DNA from: Aquimarina sp. Aq78
Lineage (GTDB): Bacteria; Bacteroidota; Bacteroidia; Flavobacteriales; Flavobacteriaceae
Direction: 5' to 3'
DNA length: 64,000 nucleotides
NCBI RefSeq assembly: GCF_900299525.1
Contig: NZ_OMKA01000020.1
Span: 124,001 to 188,000, forward strand
In this document: positions 43,110 to 51,036 of the stretch, piece by piece
Layout of the letters: every line of letters begins with the position of its first letter
Numbering within the stretch: position 1 is the stretch's first letter
Notes under the pieces: model-generated
Told to the model about the DNA's origin: nothing
What the model saw: only the letters and a program-made list of their open reading frames with translations
The model's database searches: none
Made by a program: the position numbers and the translations under genes

Positions 43110-44606
43110 TTACTCCACCAGCATTTTAATTTTCTTAAAATTATTTTTTGGAGCCTCACAGAGAGAACAACTATAATTGTCTGGTAATTCAACAAAATCT
43201 ATTCCTCTAGGGATTTTGTTGAGCACATCTCCAATTAAAGAGTCATAAATAGTTTGACAATTATTACATTGATATACTTCAATCTCAAGAGTTTCTTTTT
43301 TAATGCCTAGCTCAGGGGGTTGATCATCTTCTGTTTTTCCTAAATTCCGAAAATATGTTTTTGTTAATTCGAGTAATATTCCTGGTAAATCCATTTGATC
43401 TATATCTTGCGCATATACAATATATTGTTGGGTATTAGGGTTAAAATTTTTAGCATATAACACATTATATGTTGGCCTTACTACAAAATCCTGAATAATG
43501 TCTGATATCTTATTTTCTTCAATCATTATAGATGTAAAATATCGCTTTTGATCATGTTTAAATATGATTCCAAAAGTTAATCCATAGGTACTGATATCAT
43601 TTTGATCAAAGTTCATCACTAAAAACTTTTTTAGATCAAATGCTTTTTTATTATCAACTGGTATATGCCAGTTTAATTCTAAGGCAGAGTGTCGAACATT
43701 TATACCAAATTTTCCTAGTAATTTTTCCAAAACCAACTTACTTTCTTTTGGTATTCCTTTTATTATAAAAGATTTCCAAGGAGTTAGACATATTTTTCCT
43801 ATTCGATATTCTATGCAAAATTCGCATAGAGTATTTAGAAATTCTAAATTATATCTATTGTTTCTCCAATATAACCCCAACCAATATTGATGTTCATCCA
43901 TTTTATTCATTCCTTCATAATAAGGAAACGGGCCAAAATTAATTTGAAGTGGTTTTTCTATTACTTTATTATTAGTTTCTAGGTTCTTATTCAAAAATTG
44001 AAACAGCTCATTAACATTATTCGCGTTTTGATATTTATTTTCAATCGCTTTTGCAACTTTTGCAATATCCCATGTATAAATTAACACAGGGTAAAACACT
44101 TCTTCCCAGTCGGGTAACTTTAAAAATAAATACCAATAATCTTCATGAGAAGAAGCTATAAAGTTTAAATCACCTGTAAAGACAGGAACGATCTGTTGCT
44201 TAGGATCAGTAATGTTTATTTTTAATTTTGGACTATACCTAAATTCCTCAAGAATATATAAATAGGTCGTGTCTCTTAACCAGACGGTAGCATTAAAAAT
44301 ATCAATAGAAACATAAGAACAGCTGATATTTTGTTGTGTTTCTGAGGCAAAAAAAGACGAGTCAAAAAAATCATTTCTGGTAATAATGTTTCCATTACTA
44401 TTTTTTTTAGGAAAAATAATATCCTGCCGAGATCCAAAATGAAAAACATCAAGTCCCAGATTCTGAGCATACTTAATAATACGTAGCAATTCTATCGGAG
44501 ACAAAACACCTCCTTTAACATCTACTCGATGTAAATATTTTTCTTTTTTCATAACTAAGTCAATTGTAAGACATTTTTCAACACCTCTTTTATTTCGGGT
44601 TTGCAA
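43110..44606 (-). CDS. Nitrite/sulfite-reductase half-domain and rubredoxin fusion protein
   Basis: This 498-aa protein has an N-terminal segment (VDVKGGVLSPIELLRIIKYA, about 27-46) typical of the nitrite/sulfite reductase ferredoxin-like half-domain, a middle part that repeats that fold around 230-340 (RIGKICLTPWKSFIIKG), and a C-terminal rubredoxin domain (about 440-495) with CNNC and CSLC pairs that bind one iron. The siroheme and 4Fe-4S Cys cluster of full reductases is not seen, so it is probably an electron-transfer or accessory protein. Its start overlaps the nitrate reductase gene stop by 52 nt on the same strand, so it is co-transcribed with it. Confidence 0.7.
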   Translation of the reverse strand: MQTRNKRGVEKCLTIDLVMKKEKYLHRVDVKGGVLSPIELLRIIKYAQNLGLDVFHFGSRQDIIFPKKNSNGNIITRNDFFDSSFFASETQQNISCSYVSIDIFNATVWLRDTTYLYILEEFRYSPKLKINITDPKQQIVPVFTGDLNFIASSHEDYWYLFLKLPDWEEVFYPVLIYTWDIAKVAKAIENKYQNANNVNELFQFLNKNLETNNKVIEKPLQINFGPFPYYEGMNKMDEHQYWLGLYWRNNRYNLEFLNTLCEFCIEYRIGKICLTPWKSFIIKGIPKESKLVLEKLLGKFGINVRHSALELNWHIPVDNKKAFDLKKFLVMNFDQNDISTYGLTFGIIFKHDQKRYFTSIMIEENKISDIIQDFVVRPTYNVLYAKNFNPNTQQYIVYAQDIDQMDLPGILLELTKTYFRNLGKTEDDQPPELGIKKETLEIEVYQCNNCQTIYDSLIGDVLNKIPRGIDFVELPDNYSCSLCEAPKNNFKKIKMLVE

Positions 44607-47600
44607 CTACCACAACCTAATCCCGCTCCGGTTCTGCTACATAGTTCAGAAAAAACCTCACATCCTGATGTAATCTCTTTCTCAAGATTTCCTTCTCCTA
44701 TTTGACTACAGGAACAAATAAGTTTACCTATAACAGGTCTATCAGGTTTTGAAGACTTTAACAATTCGTCTCGTTTCTCTGATAATTCTATTTTTTCCTC
44801 TATAAGACGTTTAAAATCGGCAAATTCTTTTTTATCTCCCATTAAAATAGCTCCTATCAATCTATCATCTTTCACAATACATTTCTTATAAAAACGCCTG
44901 CTTACATCCATAAATACCACTTCTTCAAAAGAGTTATCATTGGCAGGTACATCTATATTACCAATACTACAAAGGTCTAGATCTTCAAATTTGAGAATAT
45001 TCATAAACACAGAACCTTTATATATTGCGCTATAATCCCCCAACAAATATTTAGCTACAATATCAGCTTGCTGTTCTGCTGCTGCAGTAATGCCAAATAA
45101 GTTTCCGTTAAATTCAGCAATTTCCCCAATAGCAAATATGTTAGAATCACTTGACTGCAAATATTGATTTACCAATATTCCTCGGCGGCAATGAACTCCT
45201 GTTTTTTTAAGCAAATCGATATTAGGGATTGTACCTATAGAGTACACTACTGCATTACAGTTAAAGGATTTACCAGACTTTAAATTAACCAGTAAATCGC
45301 CCTTATTTTGTTTAAAAACAGTATCTACTTCGTTGTCAAAATAGATTTGAATTCCTTTTTCTTTAACATGTTCTGCTAATAAACGACTGGCAACAATATC
45401 AAGTTGACGTTCCATTAATCGGTTTCCTTTTTGTACAATTGTAATTGTTATTTCTTTTTTACGAAGTACTGCTGCCAATTCTAACCCTAGTAATCCACCA
45501 CCTACTATGGTTACATGCTGTCTATTCTCTTGTATACCTGTTTGATTGAGATATGATTTTAACTTATCGGCATCGCTACGATTGCGTAGAGTAAATCTTC
45601 CCGGACGATGTATCGGGACTTCCTTTGGGATAAATGCGCGGCTACCAGTTGCCATCAAGATAACATCATAATCATGTTTTTGACTTTTACTATCAATAAG
45701 ATATTTTTTTTCTCTATTAATTTCAATAACAGGGTTACTTACGAAGAGCGTTACATTAAGTGATTTCATATTTCCCTCTCGCATCTTCTGCAATTGTTCC
45801 CATTTTAATTCTTCACTTATATATTCAGGAAGTAAAACTCTGTCATAAAATGGATATGGTTCTTTAGAAAATACTACAATTTCATCCTCGGTATTAAATT
45901 CTCTATACGTTTGAATAAAACGATATGCAGCTGTTCCTGCTCCTACTATACAGATTTTTTGTTTTGGTTTTACAAATTTATAAACCCGAACCGCAGAATA
46001 TTTAAAATCAGGTTCTTTAGATGTTACATCAATAATACTTGTCGTCAAATTGTTTGCTCTTGCATAATCATTACCCAGAACTTTACCCCAATGTATCGGA
46101 AGAAAAACCACCCCTTTATTAATACCATCACTAATTTTTGCTTTTACCTGTACTTTACCTCGTTTACTCTCAATAATAACAATATCTCCTTCTTTTATTT
46201 TCCTCAAAAATGCATCAACTTGGTTAATTTCCAAATAAGGATCTGGAGTATGAGTTCGTAGTCTATTTACTTTACCTGTCTTTGTTCTGGTATGCCATTG
46301 ATCACGTACTCTACCTGTTGTAAGAATCAATGGATATTTTTCTGTCAATAACTCAGAGGTTGGTTTAGTAAACTTTGGGATTACAAATTTTACATTTCCA
46401 GTATCTGTATGAAATTTTTTATCTTCAAATAATCGCGATGTCCCCGGGTGATTATTCTTGGGTACGGGCCATTGAAAACTCCCTTCTGTTTTAAGACGTG
46501 AGTAGCTAAGTCCAGAAATATCAATATTGGTTCCTCTGGTAAGTGTGCAATGTTCTTTATATACTTCTTCTACTGTATTATAATCAAATCCTTGATACCC
46601 CATTTTTTGTGCAAAATTCCAAAGAATTTCTACATCTGGCATTGCTTCTCCCGGAGGATCAATCACTTTATTAAGGTAAGTAATCCTACGCTCACTATTT
46701 GTCATTGTACCTTCCTTTTCTGCCCATCCGGCAGCTGGAAGTACTAAATCTGCACACTGGATTGTCTCAGATCGATGTGATATATCCTGAACTACAACAA
46801 ATCTGGCATTCTGTAAAGCTTTTTCTACTTTATTAGCATTAGGAAGACTTACTAATGGATTAGTACATATAATCCAAATGGCTTTTAGTTTTCCATTTTC
46901 TAATGCATCAAACATTTCAGTAGCAGTAAGCCCAGGTTTTTCTAAAATCTCTTTTCCTCCCCAAAAATTTGCTACTTCCTTCCTGTCTTCTTCATTTGAA
47001 AGTTCTTTATGAACTGCCAACAAATTAGCCATCCCTCCTACCTCTCTTCCTCCCATTGCATTAGGCTGCCCCGTTAAAGAAAATGGACCAGATCCAGGTT
47101 TACCAATATGCCCTGTGAGTATAGATAAATTTAATAATGCATTGTTTTTATTAACTCCAATAGAGCTTTGATTTAATCCCATTGCCCACAGGGTAATAAA
47201 CCCTTTTGCATCTGCAATATAGGAAGCTGCTTTTTTAATATCTGCAACCGTTATCCCACAGGTAATAGCAGCCTTAGATAGAGATATTGATTGTAAATAT
47301 TTTTTAAACTTTTCATAATTATCTGTATGATTAGTAATAAAACTCTTGTTAATTTTTTTTCGATCAATTAATCGTTTGGCGATTGCATTGTATAAAACTG
47401 CATCTGTTCCTGGAAGAATCTGTAAATGTAAATCTGCTATATCGCAGGATTGTGTTCTACGAGGATCAACAACTATAATCTTTATGCCAGGATTCTTTTC
47501 CTTATGCGCTTCTATTCTTCTAAACAAAATAGGATGGCACCAAGCAGGATTTGCTCCGGCAATCATAAAACAATCTGCCAGTTCTATATCATCATAAGCT

Positions 47601-48076
47601 ATTGGAACACTATCTTCTCCGAATGCCTGTTTATATCCCACCACAGCAGAACTCATACATAGTCTAGAATTGGTATCAATATTATTGGTTCCTATGAACC
47701 CCTTTACTAACTTATTTGCTAGATAATATTCTTCGGTGAGGCATTGCCCAGAAACATAAAATCCAACGCTATCCGGGCCATATTTTTCGATTATCGTACT
47801 AAAAACTGATGCTACCCTATCTAGAGCCTGGTCCCAGGATACCCGTTGACGGTCATGCCCTTTACTCCAGCGCATTTCTGGATATAGAATTCTATCACTT
47901 CTATCTTGAATTACATGGTGAAGATTCATCCCTTTAGAACATAACATTCCATGATTAACTGGATGGTCCGGATCTCCTTTTACCGTAATCAAATCTTTTG
48001 CGTCTTTTTTTGCTATAATTCCACAACCAACTCCGCAGTATGAGCATGTTGTTTTGTATGATTTGAATGTAGGCAT
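44555..48076 (-). CDS. nasA: Assimilatory nitrate reductase fused to NirB-like flavoprotein module
   Basis: The start used is the ATG at 48076, since an in-frame ATG at 48097 adds only a short, non-conserved lead. The ~1,173-aa protein has an N-terminal 4Fe-4S motif (TCSYCGVGCG, then GMLCSKG), a molybdopterin oxidoreductase body (about 60-540) with ANPAWCHP, and a dinucleotide-binding domain (about 580-690, TTGRVRDQWHTRTKTG). From about 700 comes an FAD/NAD-binding reductase like the NirB front half (YRFIQTYREF, ATGSRAFIP, GGGLLGLELAAVLRKK). The last ~55 residues are a BFD-like 2Fe-2S domain (CSCSQIGEG, GCGSCKPEIK). One protein thus carries electrons from NAD(P)H to nitrate. Confidence 0.9.
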   Translation of the reverse strand: MPTFKSYKTTCSYCGVGCGIIAKKDAKDLITVKGDPDHPVNHGMLCSKGMNLHHVIQDRSDRILYPEMRWSKGHDRQRVSWDQALDRVASVFSTIIEKYGPDSVGFYVSGQCLTEEYYLANKLVKGFIGTNNIDTNSRLCMSSAVVGYKQAFGEDSVPIAYDDIELADCFMIAGANPAWCHPILFRRIEAHKEKNPGIKIIVVDPRRTQSCDIADLHLQILPGTDAVLYNAIAKRLIDRKKINKSFITNHTDNYEKFKKYLQSISLSKAAITCGITVADIKKAASYIADAKGFITLWAMGLNQSSIGVNKNNALLNLSILTGHIGKPGSGPFSLTGQPNAMGGREVGGMANLLAVHKELSNEEDRKEVANFWGGKEILEKPGLTATEMFDALENGKLKAIWIICTNPLVSLPNANKVEKALQNARFVVVQDISHRSETIQCADLVLPAAGWAEKEGTMTNSERRITYLNKVIDPPGEAMPDVEILWNFAQKMGYQGFDYNTVEEVYKEHCTLTRGTNIDISGLSYSRLKTEGSFQWPVPKNNHPGTSRLFEDKKFHTDTGNVKFVIPKFTKPTSELLTEKYPLILTTGRVRDQWHTRTKTGKVNRLRTHTPDPYLEINQVDAFLRKIKEGDIVIIESKRGKVQVKAKISDGINKGVVFLPIHWGKVLGNDYARANNLTTSIIDVTSKEPDFKYSAVRVYKFVKPKQKICIVGAGTAAYRFIQTYREFNTEDEIVVFSKEPYPFYDRVLLPEYISEELKWEQLQKMREGNMKSLNVTLFVSNPVIEINREKKYLIDSKSQKHDYDVILMATGSRAFIPKEVPIHRPGRFTLRNRSDADKLKSYLNQTGIQENRQHVTIVGGGLLGLELAAVLRKKEITITIVQKGNRLMERQLDIVASRLLAEHVKEKGIQIYFDNEVDTVFKQNKGDLLVNLKSGKSFNCNAVVYSIGTIPNIDLLKKTGVHCRRGILVNQYLQSSDSNIFAIGEIAEFNGNLFGITAAAEQQADIVAKYLLGDYSAIYKGSVFMNILKFEDLDLCSIGNIDVPANDNSFEEVVFMDVSRRFYKKCIVKDDRLIGAILMGDKKEFADFKRLIEEKIELSEKRDELLKSSKPDRPVIGKLICSCSQIGEGNLEKEITSGCEVFSELCSRTGAGLGCGSCKPEIKEVLKNVLQLT

Positions 48077-48112
48077 AAGATATAGTTTTATACACAATTT
48101 CTTTATATCAAA

Positions 48113-48132
48113 ACTAAGTATTAATACGTATT
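48113..48132 (-). promoter_or_regulatory. AAGTATTAATACGTATT operator-like motif before nasA
   Basis: The 17-mer AAGTATTAATACGTATT lies about 40 bp before the nasA start. It recurs exactly, in reverse, before nirB at 50994-51010, and with two changes before the nitrate transporter gene. This suggests one regulator for all three. Confidence 0.6.
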
Positions 48133-48333
48133 CATCATAGCTTCATAACTGTTTTCTATGTTTGAATTAAAAGAATTATCAATTCAATAAAATACTGTAG
48201 TTTAAAAATAGATTTTGAGATTATAGAAGGTTTATTTTATTAAATCTCTTATAAAAAAAGATGGCTAATATTTTATAATTAACTCCATAAAAACACATAA
48301 ATACTCCAACATTAATTTAGAGTTATATTATCA

Positions 48334-49734
48334 TTAACTATACGCAGGAGTATTTTTCATTTCTTTCGCAACTGCTTTCTCATCCTCTGTAGAAAACTTA
48401 ATCATAAGTGAGATAGCAGCAGTAAAAACCACAAAAACTCCAATAGTAAAATATCCATTAGATACGGCTTCAGACGAAGCAAAAGTCTGAGCTGCTTGTA
48501 TAGCTTCCTGGCTAAAATCTTGATTATAGATTATTGCTTTCTTTTCTGCAACTGCTGATTTTGATTTTAATACCAATGCAGCTATAAAGGCGCCTACATT
48601 TCCCCCTGCACCAACAACACCAGAAATGGATCCAATTGCTTTCTTATTAATAAAAGGTACAACCGAAAAAGTAGCTCCTTCTGCCATTTGAACCGTAATG
48701 CTAAATCCTATCAAAAATATAATTCCTAAAGTCAACTCATTCATTCCCGAAAATAGAGATAACATAATCCCTTCAATTCCTAAAATAATTGCAAGAAATA
48801 AAACACGCCCTCTCAAACCTTTCATTTTCCCAAACCTATCCCCAAAAACACCGCCCAAGGTTCTTGCAAAAATATTCATCAACGCAAATGACAATACAAT
48901 ATTTCCTGCTGTAATTCTTTCAAGCTGAAATGTATTTTGAAGATAATCATCCATCGTTCCATAAACTGTTAACTCCATACCGAAACACGCAGCATAGACT
49001 ATAAAAAGTATCCAAACTCTATAGTCCTGGATAGCCGTCAAGAAACTAACTTCATCTTTTTTAAACTTTATAAATTCTCCTTTAGCTTTCAATTCTGAAA
49101 AGTTTCCGTCGGGAGTATCCTTAGTAAAAAAGAAATATATTATTCCCATTAAAAAACAAATAATTCCGGCAATGATCATACAATATCTCCAAGCTTCAGT
49201 TTCTGCTACCCCTAAACCAATAACAGCAGCAGCAATAAGTGGCATTCCTAGTCTATTAACTCCTCCTCCCAAGTTTCCCCATCCAGCAGATGTCGCGTTT
49301 GCTGTCCCAACTATATTAGGAGCAAACATAATAGAAGTATGAAATTGAGTGATTACAAATGAGGCTCCAATAAAGCCAATAAATAGCCTACATATAATAA
49401 ATTGGATTGGAGTTTGAACAAACCCAAGTAAAATCACTGGTATCGCTCCAAAAATTAGTAACCATGTATAACAAATACGTGGCCCATACCTATCACACAA
49501 TTTACCGATCAATAATCTCGCAAAAATAGTTCCTGATACTGCCGCAATAATAGAATTCCATTTCTCATCGGGAGTTAATCCCAAATCTTTAACTACATCA
49601 GGCATAAATGGCACAATACCAAACCAGGCAAAAAAACATAAAAAGAAAGCGATCGACGTGATCCAAAAAGTTCGGATTGATAAACTTTTATAATTTAATA
49701 AATTTAGAGTCGTAGATTTACCATAAGTATTCAT
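48334..49734 (-). CDS. narK: NarK/NasA-family nitrate/nitrite transporter (MFS)
   Basis: This 466-aa protein has about 12 transmembrane helices. The first half holds LIGKLCDRYGPRICYTW, the MFS loop motif, and the two GG-rich helices, ATSAGWGNLGGGVN (about 146-159) and GSISGVVGAGGNVGAF (about 377-392), are the nitrate signature motifs of the NNP family. It imports nitrate for the nearby reductases. The 5' region (49735-49956) holds the shared operator-like motif and a perfect palindrome. It lies immediately upstream of nasA in the same direction, with a 240-bp gap. Confidence 0.93.
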   Translation of the reverse strand: MNTYGKSTTLNLLNYKSLSIRTFWITSIAFFLCFFAWFGIVPFMPDVVKDLGLTPDEKWNSIIAAVSGTIFARLLIGKLCDRYGPRICYTWLLIFGAIPVILLGFVQTPIQFIICRLFIGFIGASFVITQFHTSIMFAPNIVGTANATSAGWGNLGGGVNRLGMPLIAAAVIGLGVAETEAWRYCMIIAGIICFLMGIIYFFFTKDTPDGNFSELKAKGEFIKFKKDEVSFLTAIQDYRVWILFIVYAACFGMELTVYGTMDDYLQNTFQLERITAGNIVLSFALMNIFARTLGGVFGDRFGKMKGLRGRVLFLAIILGIEGIMLSLFSGMNELTLGIIFLIGFSITVQMAEGATFSVVPFINKKAIGSISGVVGAGGNVGAFIAALVLKSKSAVAEKKAIIYNQDFSQEAIQAAQTFASSEAVSNGYFTIGVFVVFTAAISLMIKFSTEDEKAVAKEMKNTPAYS

Positions 49735-49803
49735 AATTCCTTGTTTTTTGATTCGTTATATTCTGGTTTCATTCAACCAATAAATATGCAAATTTAAATC
49801 AAA

Positions 49804-49866
49804 ACTAAGTATAAATACTTATTTATCAAATCAAAAAATACGTAATTCGTATAAGAATTACGTATT
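49804..49866 (-). promoter_or_regulatory. Operator-like motif and palindrome before the nitrate transporter
   Basis: AAGTATAAATACTTATT (49807-49823) matches the nasA/nirB motif except at two positions. A perfect inverted repeat AATACGTAATTC (49837-49848) / GAATTACGTATT (49855-49866) follows. Both are about 70-130 bp upstream of the start and fit binding of a dimeric regulator such as the NarL-like protein encoded next door. Confidence 0.6.
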
Positions 49867-49956
49867 AGAAAATATATCTTTTCAAAATTAAATATTCAAT
49901 AAAAATTTTAAGGATAATTGTAAATTTTACAATCCCGAGAAGGATCAAGTACATCC

Positions 49957-50649
49957 TTAATCAATCATACCATATTTTTTAGCTTTGTTACTCAACTCTA
50001 ATATATTTTTCACTTTCATTTTTTTCATCAAATTAAATCGATGTACTTCTGTAGTTCGCTTACTAATCTCGAGTATTTCTGCTATATCTTTATTTGTTTT
50101 TCCTGAAATGGCCAAACGAAGTATCTGATTTTCTCTCTTTGTTAAATCAAAAGGATTTTGTGTAGTTATTTTAGATTTTATTGATATGGTGTCTTTTGAT
50201 AAAGATACATGATCCGAAGATGTATTCTCTCCTCCTTTTATTTTTTTAATCAAGATAGAAGATACATCTCCACTAAAATATTTTTCTCCTTTACTCACCA
50301 CTGAAAGTGCTTTAAGAAACTCATCTTTACCAGCACCTTTTAGAAGGTATCCATCTGCTCCAGCATTTATAGATTGCAAAATATATTCATCAGAGTCATG
50401 CATGGATAGCATAATCGTTTTAGAAGATACGCCAAGTGATGTTAGTTTTTGTACGGTCTCAATCCCGGATATTTCAGGCATTCTAATATCGCAAATTACA
50501 ATATCTGGTTGTAGTGATTGCACAAGTTCAATAGCTTTAATTCCATCCGAAGCTTCTCCAACTACTTCGTATTGTTCCTCATCTTCTAAAAGAGCGCGTA
50601 TACCATCTCTTACCAAAAAATGATCATCTACCAATACTATCCTAACCAT
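49957..50649 (-). CDS. NarL/FixJ-type response regulator
   Basis: A 230-aa response regulator with a receiver domain (about 1-120; VLVDDHFLVRDGIRALLED, phosphorylated Asp in IVICDIRMPEISG) and a LuxR-type HTH (about 165-225; LTKRENQILRLAISGKTNKDIAEIL and KRTTEVHRFNLMKKM). It is divergent from nirB, so a shared 387-bp promoter region serves both. Its partner kinase, by family, is likely the HisKA_3 sensor at 54631, downstream of nirD and DUF4202. Together these would respond to nitrate or nitrite. Confidence 0.92.
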   Translation of the reverse strand: MVRIVLVDDHFLVRDGIRALLEDEEQYEVVGEASDGIKAIELVQSLQPDIVICDIRMPEISGIETVQKLTSLGVSSKTIMLSMHDSDEYILQSINAGADGYLLKGAGKDEFLKALSVVSKGEKYFSGDVSSILIKKIKGGENTSSDHVSLSKDTISIKSKITTQNPFDLTKRENQILRLAISGKTNKDIAEILEISKRTTEVHRFNLMKKMKVKNILELSNKAKKYGMID

Positions 50650-50970
50650 ACAATTTATTATAATACATTATACTTTCTTTAAGAGAAAAACTATCTCTAT
50701 GTTCAAAGATATGAATATTTCAAAAACGACTAAGTAGTTGTACTTGGCTTTGTATTCAAAATATAGATTTAGCCGTGTTTATAATCAGAAGTATTTAAAA
50801 CTATTGAAATTGAAATACTCTTACCGAAAACAGTTTTTCAAAGCAGATCTTATGGTCAATCTCAGGCTCTTAAAGAAAGAAAATCAATTCTTTCTAAATA
50901 AAATCATGTTAAATAGATTTTATAAAACTCTATACTTATTTTTTAGAGATTCCTAATTTATCATACTCAT

Positions 50971-51035
50971 AATTACGTAATTCTTATTACAATAATACGT
51001 ATTAATACTTAATTTTGAATTTCAAATACGTAATT
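50971..51035 (+). promoter_or_regulatory. Operator-like motif cluster before nirB
   Basis: The cluster includes palindrome AATTACGTAATT (50971-50982), the 17-mer AATACGTATTAATACTT (50994-51010, the reverse complement of the nasA motif) and AAATACGTAATTT just before the nirB start. Three related TACGTA units in 65 bp suggest cooperative regulator binding. Confidence 0.6.
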
Positions 51036-51036
51036 T

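Noticed and set aside
50738..50956. 72-codon open frame between the NarL-like regulator and nirB
   Set aside because: Low-complexity Lys/Leu/Tyr composition and location in a promoter region; likely chance.
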